NCBI RefSeq assembly: GCF_014930365.1
Contig: NZ_JABXWI010000009.1
Span: forward strand, 62,001-126,000
DNA length: 64,000 nucleotides
Origin: Streptomyces caniscabiei
GTDB taxonomy: Bacteria > Actinomycetota > Actinomycetes > Streptomycetales > Streptomycetaceae
Direction of reading: 5' to 3'
In this document: piece after piece, positions 1 to 7,567 of the stretch
How the letters are laid out: the number at the start of each line of letters is the position of its first letter
How positions within the stretch are numbered: the stretch's first letter is position 1
Position numbers and translations under genes: made by a program
Notes under the pieces: generated by a model
Database searches by the model: none
What the model was told of the DNA's origin: nothing
The model's input: the letters and a program-made list of their open reading frames with translations, nothing else

Positions 1-1
1 G

Positions 2-622
2 CGGGCGTACGTCCACGAGAAGTCGGGCGGCCGCCTCGGGTACCTGCACGTCCCCGACATGGTCGGCTCCGGCTGGGCCCAGCTCCACCGCGACCTGCGC
101 ATCGAGGTCGCGCGGGAGGGGCTGGTCGTGGACGTCCGGGAGAACCGGGGCGGGCACACCTCCCAGCTCGTGGTGGAGAAGCTGGCCCGGCGGATCGTCG
201 GATGGGACCTGCCGCGCGGGATGCGGGCGAGCAGCTACCCCGACGACGCGCCCCGGGGGCCCGTCGTCGCCGTCGCCAACGAGTTCTCCGGGTCCGACGG
301 GGACATCGTCAACGCGGCGATCAAGGCGCTCGGGATCGGGCCGGTGGTCGGGACGCGGACGTGGGGCGGGGTCGTCGGGATCGACAGCCGGTATCGGCTG
401 GTGGACGGGACGCTGGTGACACAGCCGAAGTACGCGTTCTGGCTGGAGGGGTACGGGTGGGGCGTCGAGAACCACGGGGTGGATCCTGACGTGGAGGTCG
501 TGCAGGCGCCCCAGGACCACGCGGCGGGGCGTGACCCCCAGCTCGACGAGGCGATCCGGATCGCGCTGGAGGGGTTGGAAGCGACGCCGGCGAAGACGGC
601 GCCCTCCTTGCCGGAGTCCTAG
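2..622 (+). CDS. Tricorn-type S41 serine protease, C-terminal part (cut by window edge)
   Basis: The reading frame is open from the window edge and ends at TAG 620-622, so only the last ~206 residues are present. The visible part is the S41/tricorn core catalytic domain. It contains a VVDVRENRGGH stretch typical of the substrate-binding region, followed by NEFSGSDGDIVNAAIK, where the GSD serine sits where the family nucleophile is found. GTRTWGGVVGI and GVDPDVEV close the domain, as in tricorn proteases. Family knowledge: cytosolic or membrane-associated peptidases that trim oligopeptides. The N-terminal beta-propeller and PDZ parts would lie outside the window. A large palindromic repeat begins 34 bp after the stop and may terminate transcription. 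Confidence 0.85.
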   Translation, partial: RAYVHEKSGGRLGYLHVPDMVGSGWAQLHRDLRIEVAREGLVVDVRENRGGHTSQLVVEKLARRIVGWDLPRGMRASSYPDDAPRGPVVAVANEFSGSDGDIVNAAIKALGIGPVVGTRTWGGVVGIDSRYRLVDGTLVTQPKYAFWLEGYGWGVENHGVDPDVEVVQAPQDHAAGRDPQLDEAIRIALEGLEATPAKTAPSLPES

Positions 623-655
623 GGCCGGGGGGTGCGTCGTCGGGTGCGGCTGAGT

Positions 656-770
656 GGGGCTTCTCGCGCAGTTCCCCGCGCCCCTGAAAAGCAGGGGCTG
701 CGCCCCCTGCTTTTCAGGCCCGCAGGGGCCTGATGCTTTCAGGGGCGCGGGGAACTGCGCGAGAAGCCCC
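656..770. repeat. Dispersed palindromic element, copy 1 (complete)
   Basis: Arms at 656-692 and 735-770 (core CGCGCAGTTCCCCGCGCCCC and its complement) pair over ~36 bp with one bulged A. A smaller nested hairpin (CAGGGG/CCCCTG) fills 690-713. It lies 34 bp after a stop codon. Copies recur through the window. Confidence 0.9.
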
Positions 771-848
771 CACGCACTCGCACCCGACGAAGCACCCCGG
801 AGATAGCATGCCCCGGTACGGGATTCACCGGTGGCTGGGAGGCGACGT

Positions 849-1202
849 ATGGCTGGGGAGCCGCAGGACGACTGTCTGTTCTGCAAGATCGTGGCGGGAC
901 ACGTCCCCGCGACGATCGTGAGGGAGACGGAGACGACGGTCGCGTTCCGGGACATCAACCCCCAGGCACCGACCCACGTCCTGGTCATCCCGAAGGCGCA
1001 CTACGCGGACGCCGCCACGCTCGCCACCGCCGCCCCCGGCCTCGCCGCGGACGTCCTGCGCGAGACCCAGGCCGTCGCGGACGAGGACAAGCTGGAGAGC
1101 TACCGCATCGTCTTCAACACCGGTACCGGCGCCGGCCAGACCGTCTTCCACGCGCACGCCCACGTCGTCGGCGGCCGCGGCCTGCAGTGGCCCCCCGGGT
1201 GA
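849..1202 (+). CDS. HIT family (histidine triad) nucleotide hydrolase
   Basis: 117 residues. The N-terminus has DDCLFCKIVAG, the usual opening of HINT/HIT proteins. The C-terminus carries the histidine triad in FHAHAHVVGG (H-x-H-x-H), which holds the nucleophilic histidine that hydrolyses AMP conjugates such as adenosine phosphoramidates. The ATG at 849 follows GGGAGG (837-842) at six bases; an upstream GTG at 831 lacks such a site. The RNase Z gene starts 6 bp after the stop, so the two are probably co-transcribed. The C-terminus (GGRGLQWPPG) is the standard family end, so the gene is intact. Substrate not predictable. Confidence 0.9.
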   Translation: MAGEPQDDCLFCKIVAGHVPATIVRETETTVAFRDINPQAPTHVLVIPKAHYADAATLATAAPGLAADVLRETQAVADEDKLESYRIVFNTGTGAGQTVFHAHAHVVGGRGLQWPPG

Positions 1203-1208
1203 CGAGCC

Positions 1209-2117
1209 GTGTCCGTACGTGAACTGGTGGTCCTCGGCACCGCCAGCCAGGTTCCGACCCGGCACCGCAACCACAACGGCTATCTGCTCCGCTGGGGCGC
1301 CGAGGGGCTCCTCTTCGACCCCGGCGAGGGCACCCAGCGTCAGATGCTGCGCGCCGGGGTCGCCGCGCACGACCTGAACCGCATCTGCGTCACCCACTTC
1401 CACGGCGACCACTCGCTGGGGCTGGCCGGCGTCATCCAGCGGATCAACCTCGACCGGGTCCCGCACGGCGTCACGGCCCACTACCCGCGCTCCGGCCAGC
1501 GGTTCTTCGACCGGCTGCGGTACGCCACCGCCTACCGGGAGACGGTCCAGCTGATCGAGGCGCCGGTCGACGGCGAGGGCGGCGTACTGGTCACCACCCC
1601 CGCCTACACGCTCGACGCACGCAAGCTCTCGCACCCCGTCGAGTCCTACGGGTACCGCCTCGTCGAGCCCGACGGACGCCGGATGCTGCCCGAGCGGCTC
1701 GCCGCGCACGGGATCAAGGGGCCGGACATCGGACGGATCCAGCGGGAGGGCGCCATCGGGGACGTCCGGCTCGACGACGTCAGTGAGCTGCGGCGCGGAC
1801 AACGGTTCGCGTTCGTCATGGACACCCGGCTCTGCGACGGCGTCTACGCCCTCGCGGACGCGGCCGACATGCTCGTCATCGAGTCCACGTTCCTGAACGA
1901 GGACATCGAACTCGCCGTCGAACACGGCCATCTGACGGCAGGTCAAGCCGCTTCCGTCGCCCGCGACTGCGGGGTGCGGCACCTCGTGCTCACCCACTTC
2001 AGCCAGCGGTACACCGAGCCCGAGGAGTTCGAACGGCAGGCGCGGGCCGCCGGGTTCGAGGGGGAGCTGACCGTGGCCCACGACCTCCTGAGGGTGGCGC
2101 TTCCGAAACGGCGCTGA
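1209..2117 (+). CDS. rnz: Ribonuclease Z (tRNA 3'-end processing)
   Basis: 302 residues, GTG start 6 bp after the HIT gene. It is a metallo-beta-lactamase-fold RNase Z. THFHGDHSLGLAG is the zinc motif (HxHxDH), an aspartate follows in VMDTRLCD, and a late histidine lies in LTHFSQRY. EHGHLTAGQAA is also characteristic of RNase Z/ElaC. The enzyme cleaves the 3' trailer of tRNA precursors. The short bacterial form (~300 aa) fits. It sits between HIT and adenosine deaminase genes on the same strand with short gaps, suggesting one transcript. Confidence 0.93.
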   Translation: MSVRELVVLGTASQVPTRHRNHNGYLLRWGAEGLLFDPGEGTQRQMLRAGVAAHDLNRICVTHFHGDHSLGLAGVIQRINLDRVPHGVTAHYPRSGQRFFDRLRYATAYRETVQLIEAPVDGEGGVLVTTPAYTLDARKLSHPVESYGYRLVEPDGRRMLPERLAAHGIKGPDIGRIQREGAIGDVRLDDVSELRRGQRFAFVMDTRLCDGVYALADAADMLVIESTFLNEDIELAVEHGHLTAGQAASVARDCGVRHLVLTHFSQRYTEPEEFERQARAAGFEGELTVAHDLLRVALPKRR

Positions 2118-2137
2118 AGCGGCCGTACGATTCTTTG

Positions 2138-3130
2138 ATGTCCCTCCCCAAAGCTGAACTGCACCTGCACATCGAAGGAACCCTGGAGCCGGAGCTGGCG
2201 TTCGCACTGGCCGCCCGCAACGGGGTCGCGCTGCCGTACGCGGACACGGAAGCGCTCCGCAAGGCCTACGAGTTCGAGGACCTCCAGTCCTTCCTGAACC
2301 TGTACTACGAGCTGATGGCGGTCCTGCGCACCGAGCAGGACTTCGCGGACCTCGCCGACGCCTATCTCGCCCGCGCCGCCGCCCAGGGCGTACGTCACGC
2401 CGAGATCTTCTTCGACCCGCAGGCCCACATCGCGCGGGGCGTGGGGATGGGGACGGTCGTCGAGGGGCTGTGGCGGGCGCTGGGCGGGAGCGAGGAGCGG
2501 CACGGGATCTCCACGCAGCTGATCCTCTGCTTCCTGCGGGACGAGTCCGCCGAGTCGGCCCTCGACACGCTGGAGGCAGCGAAGCCGTATCTCGACCGGA
2601 TCGTCGGGATCGGACTGGACTCCGCCGAGGTCGGGCATCCGCCGGTCAAGTTCCGTGAGGTGTACGAGGCGGCCGCCGCGCTCGGACTGCGGCGCGTCGC
2701 GCACGCGGGGGAGGAGGGCCCGCCGGAGTACATCACCGAGGCCCTCGACGTCCTCGGGGTCGAGCGCGTCGACCACGGGCTGCGCTGCATGGAGGACCCC
2801 GACCTCGTCGCACGGCTGGTGCGCGAGCGGATCCCGCTGACGCTCTGCCCGCTCTCCAACGTCCGGCTGCGCGCCGTCGACTCCCTCGCCGACCACCCGC
2901 TGCCCGCCATGCTCGACGCGGGCCTGCTCTGCACGGTCAACTCCGACGACCCCGCCTACTTCGGCGGATACGCCGGCGACAACTTCGACGCCGTACGCCG
3001 GACCCTCGGCCTGGACGAGGACCGGCTGCGGGAGCTGGCCCGCAACTCCTTCACCGCGTCCTTCCTGGAGCACGACGAGGAGCGGCGGGCCCGGTACCTC
3101 GCCGAGGTGGACGCGTACGAGTTCGGGTGA
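2138..3130 (+). CDS. Adenosine deaminase family protein, probably adenine deaminase type
   Basis: 330 residues. KAELHLHIEGTLEPEL holds the HxH metal ligands. HAGEEGPPEYI provides the later histidine and glutamate, VDHGLRC another histidine, and VNSDDPAYFGGY the metal-binding aspartate. Family knowledge: CPLSNVRL together with NSDDPAYFGGY is more typical of adenine deaminases than of true adenosine deaminases, so adenine to hypoxanthine is the better guess, but substrate needs testing. ATG 2138 is preferred over the TTG directly before it. It follows rnz by 20 bp and ends convergent with the next gene. Confidence 0.85.
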   Translation: MSLPKAELHLHIEGTLEPELAFALAARNGVALPYADTEALRKAYEFEDLQSFLNLYYELMAVLRTEQDFADLADAYLARAAAQGVRHAEIFFDPQAHIARGVGMGTVVEGLWRALGGSEERHGISTQLILCFLRDESAESALDTLEAAKPYLDRIVGIGLDSAEVGHPPVKFREVYEAAAALGLRRVAHAGEEGPPEYITEALDVLGVERVDHGLRCMEDPDLVARLVRERIPLTLCPLSNVRLRAVDSLADHPLPAMLDAGLLCTVNSDDPAYFGGYAGDNFDAVRRTLGLDEDRLRELARNSFTASFLEHDEERRARYLAEVDAYEFG

Positions 3131-3186
3131 CCGTTCTGGCCCTGGGGCGGGCGCGGGGGGCCATGGCCCTTACGCCGCCCTCACGC

Positions 3187-4380
3187 CTAGGCCGCCGGGC
3201 GGTACTCCGGTTGCCCGGTGGTCGACTGCTCCTGGTAGCGGGCGTGTTCCGTGGTGGGCGTGGCGGTGCGCAGGGCCACCCAGGTCATGGGGGCCGTGAT
3301 GAGGAGCAGGCCCACCGCCAGGATCGCACCCATCGCCGGGTAGCCGGCGTGGGCGGAGAGCAGACTGCCGACGAGGGGCCCGGCGGCCGTGCCGAGCGAG
3401 GACGCGGAGCCGATCAGGACCGCCCAGCGGCCACGCGGGTCGAGGGAGGCGGCGAGGCCGATGAGGTACGACAGGACGACCGGGTAGAGCGCGTTCCAGG
3501 CGATCTCGCCGGTGGCGAAGGTCGGCAGGTCGGTCGCGGTGGCGCTGAGCGCGATACAGCCGGAGATGAGGGCCGTGCCGGCGCCGATGGGGAGCGCGCG
3601 GCCGAAGCGCACGCCCAGCGCGCTCGCCCCGATCACCCCGAGCAGGCCCGCGCCGAGCGCCGTCGCGAAGACCGCGCCGACGGTGACCTCGGACAGCCCG
3701 GCCTGGGTCGTGCCGATGCGGCCGCTGACGCCCCAGAGGGAGTTCTGCGCCAGGGACCACAGCAGGAGCGTGACGGCCAGGGTCAGGCCGTGGCGCAGGT
3801 GGGGGAGCGGGCCCCGGTCCCGGGCGACCTGGGCGGTGGCCACGGGGTCGGCGAGCCGGGAGGTCGCCGGGAGGGTGAGCAGGGCCGTGAGGGCGAGGGC
3901 GGCGAGCGGAATGCCGTGGCCGGGGCCCAGGCGGGGGATCGTCAGATACAGGGCGCCGGCCAGTGCCGAGACGCTCAGCAGGCCCGTCGTCGACACCCGG
4001 TGCGGGTCGCGCTGCGCGGCGATCCCGGTCGCGGCCACGGCGGTCGCCGTACCGGAACCGAAGCCGCCGAGGACCGCGCCCACGACCACGGCGGGCAGGG
4101 CGGTGGTGAGCGCGGCGGTGCCGTAGCCGGCGGCGGCCAGCAGCAGGCCCGCGCGGGCGAGGCGGCGGGGGCCGAGGCGTGACACGTGCGCGGCGAGCGT
4201 GAAGCCGGCCGTGGCCGAGCCGAGCAGCAGCGCGCTGCCGACGGCGCCGGCCTCGGTGGTGGTGAGGGGGAGCGCCGCGTCGAGTCTGCCCACGGTGGTG
4301 GGCAGGAGGTACGCGGCGAGATACCCGGCCGTGAAAAGGGCGACGAGGGGCCAGGGCGGGGTGGTGGTGCGGGGGGACAC
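3187..4380 (-). CDS. MFS transporter (putative exporter)
   Basis: 397 residues with about twelve hydrophobic segments. The region after the first helices (HVSRLGPRRLARAG) resembles the cytoplasmic loop between TM2 and TM3 of MFS proteins, and a GxxxGxG-rich fourth helix (VLGGFGSGTATAVAATG) is present. Start GTG at 4380 has an AGGAA Shine-Dalgarno about seven bases upstream; a longer frame to 4473 adds a Pro/Arg-rich, unlikely N-terminus. The C-terminus is soluble and polar. No regulator is adjacent, so substrate cannot be inferred. It is convergent with the deaminase gene and separated from the upstream kinase by a palindromic repeat. Confidence 0.8.
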   Translation of the reverse strand: MSPRTTTPPWPLVALFTAGYLAAYLLPTTVGRLDAALPLTTTEAGAVGSALLLGSATAGFTLAAHVSRLGPRRLARAGLLLAAAGYGTAALTTALPAVVVGAVLGGFGSGTATAVAATGIAAQRDPHRVSTTGLLSVSALAGALYLTIPRLGPGHGIPLAALALTALLTLPATSRLADPVATAQVARDRGPLPHLRHGLTLAVTLLLWSLAQNSLWGVSGRIGTTQAGLSEVTVGAVFATALGAGLLGVIGASALGVRFGRALPIGAGTALISGCIALSATATDLPTFATGEIAWNALYPVVLSYLIGLAASLDPRGRWAVLIGSASSLGTAAGPLVGSLLSAHAGYPAMGAILAVGLLLITAPMTWVALRTATPTTEHARYQEQSTTGQPEYRPAA

Positions 4381-4741
4381 GGGCGTTCCTGGACGTGCGA
4401 AGGTGCGGCTCGATGAGGGGGGTTGGGCGGCTGGCTGTCGACGGACAGGGACGCGCGGGAGAATTTGTATCACGGCGCGTTTGGGGTGGGGATCGGTGGG
4501 TAGACGTGTGGGTTTTTGGATGCGCCTGATGGCTCGGGGGTGCCTGTTTCGTCGGCGGGTGCGGGTGGGTGGGGCTTCTCGCGCAGTTCCCCGCGCCCCT
4601 GAAAGACCAGGCCCCTGCGGGCCTGAAAAGCATGGGGGCGCAGCCCCTGCTTTTCAGGGGCGCGGGGAACTGCGCGAGCGACCACGAACCATCCGCAGTC
4701 GCCGACGAAACAGGCACCCCCGAGCCATGACGCGCCCGGTC
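4381..4741. other. Intergenic region holding a palindromic repeat
   Basis: 361 bp between the MFS start and the PfkB kinase stop (both minus strand). Apart from palindromic copy 2 I see no coding frame or clear promoter motif. The MFS promoter must lie here. Confidence 0.6.
4571..4680. repeat. Dispersed palindromic element, copy 2 (complete)
   Basis: Left arm 4571-4605 (GGGGCTTCTCGCGCAGTTCC onward) and right arm 4651-4678 are near-perfect complements; the loop contains a further CCTGCGGGCC hairpin. It lies ~62 bp past the stop of the minus-strand kinase gene. Confidence 0.9.
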
Positions 4742-5851
4742 TCAAGCCGACCGGCGGAAGCCGATCGTCGGGACCGCCCGCCGCAGCGGCCACGGGCTGA
4801 CGTGATCCTTCGGGAGGAAGTCCTCCAGGAAGGCGTACCGGCGCAGCGCCGCGGGATCCTGCCCGTCCAGCGACTGCACCCGCCGCCACCACGCCGCGAT
4901 CTCCGCCCAGCCCGGCGCGGACAGCGACCCCCCGAACTCCTGCACCGACAGCGCCGCGGTCAGCCCCGCGAAGGCCAGCCGGTCCGCCAGCGGCCAGTCC
5001 GCCAGCGTGCCGGTGACGAACCCGGCCACGAACACATCCCCCGCCCCCGTCGGGTCCAGGGCCTCCACCGCGATGGCCGGCACCTCCGCCGTCTCACCGG
5101 TCCGCCCGTCCACGGCGTACGCGCCCTCCGCGCCCAGCGTCACCACGGCCACGGGGACGTGCTCGGTCAGCGCGCGGGCGGCGGCCCTCGGGCACTCGGC
5201 GCCGGTGTACCGCATCGCCTCGGCCGCGTTGGGCAGGAACGCCTCGCAGTGGGCGAGATCGGCGAGCCCCGCCAAGTCCCAGGCGCCGGTCTCGTCCCAG
5301 CCGACGTCCGCGAAGATACGGGTGCCCTTGCTCGCGGCCTGGGCGATCCAGGGGGCGCGTACGCCGGGCGTGAGGGAGGCGACGGCGGCGCGCGCAGGGG
5401 GTGGGCACTCCGGCGCGGACTCCTCCGGGGGCGCCTCGTGGCCGTGGGAGACCATCGTGCGCTCGCCCTCGTACGCCATGGAGACGGTGACCGGGGAGTG
5501 CCAGCCGAGGACCGTGCGGGAGGGGGAGAGGTCGATGCCCTCGCCCTGCTCCAGGGTGTCCCAGCAGTACTCGCCGTAGTGGTCGTCGCCGAAGGCCGCC
5601 GCGAGGGAGGTCCTGAGGCCCAGCCGGGCCAGGGCCGTGGCCATGTTGGCCACGCCGCCGGGGCTGGACCCCATGCCGCGGGCCCAGGACTCGGTTCCGC
5701 GCACCGGGGCGGAGTCCAGCCCGGTGAAGATGATGTCGAGGAAGACGGTGCCGGTCAGATAGACGTCCCAGGGCGGGTCACCCGGTGTGCGCAGGGCCCT
5801 CAGCGGGTCGACCTGGGGCCGGTGCGGTCGCTCTCCCTTGAACGCGGTCAC
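4742..5851 (-). CDS. PfkB family carbohydrate kinase
   Basis: 369 residues. Ribokinase fold: GTVFLDIIFTGL at the N-terminus, SSPGGVANMATALARLGL (sugar-binding glycines), and near the C-terminus EALDPTGAGDVFVAGF, the PfkB signature 2 with catalytic aspartate and anion hole. It phosphorylates a sugar or nucleoside using ATP; which one is not decidable. The GTG at 5851 has AGGGA eight bases upstream. The C-terminal ~45 residues are an extension of unknown role. No adjacent transporter or regulator indicates the substrate. Confidence 0.88.
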   Translation of the reverse strand: MTAFKGERPHRPQVDPLRALRTPGDPPWDVYLTGTVFLDIIFTGLDSAPVRGTESWARGMGSSPGGVANMATALARLGLRTSLAAAFGDDHYGEYCWDTLEQGEGIDLSPSRTVLGWHSPVTVSMAYEGERTMVSHGHEAPPEESAPECPPPARAAVASLTPGVRAPWIAQAASKGTRIFADVGWDETGAWDLAGLADLAHCEAFLPNAAEAMRYTGAECPRAAARALTEHVPVAVVTLGAEGAYAVDGRTGETAEVPAIAVEALDPTGAGDVFVAGFVTGTLADWPLADRLAFAGLTAALSVQEFGGSLSAPGWAEIAAWWRRVQSLDGQDPAALRRYAFLEDFLPKDHVSPWPLRRAVPTIGFRRSA

Positions 5852-5963
5852 GATGTGCTCCCTGGCGTGGTGCGGATCCAGCCAGTCTGCACCAAACGCT
5901 CCGCTGGGTGGGATGGGTCACGCCGGTGTGGGGGGCGGGTGCGTGGTCGGGTGCGGGCCCGGT

Positions 5964-5995
5964 GGGGCTTCTCGCGCAGTTCCCCGCGCCCCTGA
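5964..5995. repeat. Dispersed palindromic element, copy 3 (left half only)
   Basis: Only the left arm (GGGGCTTCTCGCGCAGTTCC, then CCGCGCCCCTGA) is present. It lies ~140 bp beyond the MarR gene stop (minus strand) and ~110 bp upstream of the kinase start. Confidence 0.85.
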
Positions 5996-6135
5996 CGCGT
6001 CGATGGCTGCGGCGAGCACGGTGGCCTCGTGACGGACAGAGCTTCGAGCCGGCCGCGGTCGGAACCCACAGCTGCGAAACGGCGTATGTCCGGCGCGGTA
6101 CGCGTCGGGTACGCCGTTTCGTCGGTGCGTAGCAG

Positions 6136-6579
6136 TCACTTGAGGCGCCGCAGCGCTCGCGTGAATGCGCCGGTCTCCTGCCCGAGGGCTCCGAAGAACT
6201 CGGCGTCGCACGCCTCGACCGCGACCACGGCGCGGTTCGCCAGCGCGCGCCCCTCCTCTGTCACAGCGAGCGCCCGTGCCCGGCCGTCCTGCGGGTGCGG
6301 GCGGCGCTCGACCAGACCGCGCCCTTCCAGGACGCGCAGAACCTGGGACGTCATCATGGGATCCGACGCGGCGTGGTCGGCGAGGGCCTTCTGTGTCACC
6401 GGCCCCTCGGATCCCAGCCAGGTCAACGTCGCGAGGAGCACGAACTGGACGTGGGTGAGCCCGTAGGGCTTGAGGGTGAGGCGGATAGCCGCCTGCCATC
6501 GGTTGGTGACCTGCCACAGGAGCAATCCGGGGCTTTCCTCGGCGTCGGTGTACCGGGTGTCCAGGTCGCGCGGGGTCAC
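6136..6579 (-). CDS. MarR family transcriptional regulator
   Basis: 147 residues. Winged-helix MarR fold: VQFVLLATLTWLGSEGPVTQKALADH, recognition helix MMTSQVLRVLEGRGLVERR, and the wing DGRARALAVTEEG. Start GTG 6579 overlaps the TGA of the EVE gene by 4 bp (GTGA), so it is translationally coupled as the last gene of a three-gene operon. Family knowledge: MarR proteins usually repress their own operon and respond to a small ligand or oxidant. A palindrome over the operon promoter (7430-7445) is its likely site. Third codon positions look less GC-rich than in neighbours, which may indicate transfer. Confidence 0.9.
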   Translation of the reverse strand: MTPRDLDTRYTDAEESPGLLLWQVTNRWQAAIRLTLKPYGLTHVQFVLLATLTWLGSEGPVTQKALADHAASDPMMTSQVLRVLEGRGLVERRPHPQDGRARALAVTEEGRALANRAVVAVEACDAEFFGALGQETGAFTRALRRLK

Positions 6580-6989
6580 GGAGCGACCATGGCTGAACGA
6601 ATCCGACGGAAATCACCTTCGGTCAGCTCGACCAGGCCGCGTCGCAGCTGATGGCCCCAGTTCGGGAGGGAGGTCAGGTCCAGGGAGCCGTCGAACCGAC
6701 GGATGGATACTTCCACTGCGTGCTCCACATAACGGATTCGTCGACGCCAGGGTTGGAAGCCGCCTTCGTCGGCTTGCCAGATCTCGCCGTCGGTGATCTC
6801 GCCGATCGCGGTGAACGCCTGAAGGGTCTCACCGTCTCGCAGGCTTGTGCGTGGCGAATAGTAGATCAGCCAATCGCCGGGGCCGAGTCGGGCCAGGCCG
6901 GGGCGCTTGCCGTGGCCCAGTTGGGCTGTCCCTGCCTCGATGGCGCGGTGCACGTGGTCGCGGCTGACGACGCCCAGCCAGTACTTCAC
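6576..6989 (-). CDS. EVE domain protein (UPF0310 type)
   Basis: 137 residues forming a single EVE domain. It opens with KYWLGVVSRDHVHRAIEAG and contains LGPGDWLIYYSPRTSL, FTAIGEITDGEIWQAD and PWRRRIRYVE. Family knowledge: EVE is a PUA-like fold that binds modified bases, such as modified cytosine or RNA bases. Start GTG 6989 overlaps the SRPBCC gene stop by 4 bp (GTGA), and its own stop overlaps the MarR start the same way. No nuclease or methyltransferase is fused or adjacent, so a stand-alone reader or a stress role is possible. Function beyond nucleic-acid binding is inference. Confidence 0.85.
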   Translation of the reverse strand: MKYWLGVVSRDHVHRAIEAGTAQLGHGKRPGLARLGPGDWLIYYSPRTSLRDGETLQAFTAIGEITDGEIWQADEGGFQPWRRRIRYVEHAVEVSIRRFDGSLDLTSLPNWGHQLRRGLVELTEGDFRRIRSAMVAP

Positions 6990-7423
6990 GCGAGGCCCCT
7001 TGCGGAAGAAGCCTCGGCCACGGCCTTCAGGCTGTCCAGATCTTGCTGCAGTGTCGCCTTGATGCCGTTGCCGAGGATCAGATTCCAGAGGTGGGACAGC
7101 GGCCCGGACAAGGTGACGGTCACCTGAACCTTCGTGCCGCCACCCTGGGTTTCCTCGACGAAGTGGCTGAACGTCATACGTGCCCCGGCGAGTCTGGAGA
7201 CGTCGACGAATCGGTCGTCGGTGAGCTCGGCGATGACGAAGTTCGTCCTGGGGCCGCCCTTGGGCTTCAGGACACCGGTCGAACCGGCCTCGAAGGGTCC
7301 GTCGAGACGGACCCATTCAGTGTCGGCGTTCCACTCCGGCCAGGTCGCCATGTCGGCCCAGCGGGCAAAGAAGGCGGACGGGGCAGCGGTCGAAGCGGTC
7401 TGGGCGGTGCCTATGGTGATCAT
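6986..7423 (-). CDS. SRPBCC family protein (polyketide cyclase/dehydrase-like)
   Basis: 145 residues with the START/Bet v1-like pattern: AFFARWADMATWPEWNADTEWV at the N-terminus, a central beta-rich part (TRTNFVIAEL-like), FSHFVEETQGGGTKVQVTVTLSGPLS, and a C-terminal amphipathic helix. Such proteins bind hydrophobic ligands. First gene of the SRPBCC-EVE-MarR operon. ATG 7423 has no Shine-Dalgarno; a promoter whose -10 ends seven bases upstream implies a leaderless mRNA. Specific ligand unknown. Confidence 0.85.
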   Translation of the reverse strand: MITIGTAQTASTAAPSAFFARWADMATWPEWNADTEWVRLDGPFEAGSTGVLKPKGGPRTNFVIAELTDDRFVDVSRLAGARMTFSHFVEETQGGGTKVQVTVTLSGPLSHLWNLILGNGIKATLQQDLDSLKAVAEASSARGLA

Positions 7424-7429
7424 GCATTT

Positions 7430-7458
7430 AATATGCGCGCTTATTGATTTGAGGTCAA
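7430..7458 (-). promoter_or_regulatory. Leaderless promoter with overlapping palindromic operator
   Basis: On the minus strand, TTGACC (7458-7453), a 17-bp spacer and CATATT (7435-7430) precede ATG 7423 by six bases, so transcription should begin at the start codon. The 16-bp near-palindrome AATATGCGCGCTTATT (7430-7445, 7 of 8 pairs) covers the -10 and part of the spacer, a typical placement for MarR autorepression. Confidence 0.6.
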
Positions 7459-7497
7459 CACCCTGCGGTCAGCACCCCGAGCCATGGCTCAGGCGCC

Positions 7498-7540
7498 GCC
7501 CCTGCTTTTCAGGGGCGCGGGGAACTCGGCGACCAGCCCC
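7498..7540. repeat. Dispersed palindromic element, copy 4 (right half)
   Basis: Right arm: CCCCTGCTTTTCAGGGGCGC then GGGGAACTCGGCGACCAG. Its start forms a small hairpin (CCCCTG/CAGGGG). It lies 28 bp after the stop of the minus-strand glucarate dehydratase gene. Confidence 0.85.
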
Positions 7541-7567
7541 CACGCGCCCGCAGACGAACAACCGGCC

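Noticed and set aside
3170..4717. Long minus-strand frame shifted relative to the MFS gene
   Set aside because: Arg/His/Pro-rich shadow frame; the MFS frame has proper membrane helices and a ribosome-binding site.
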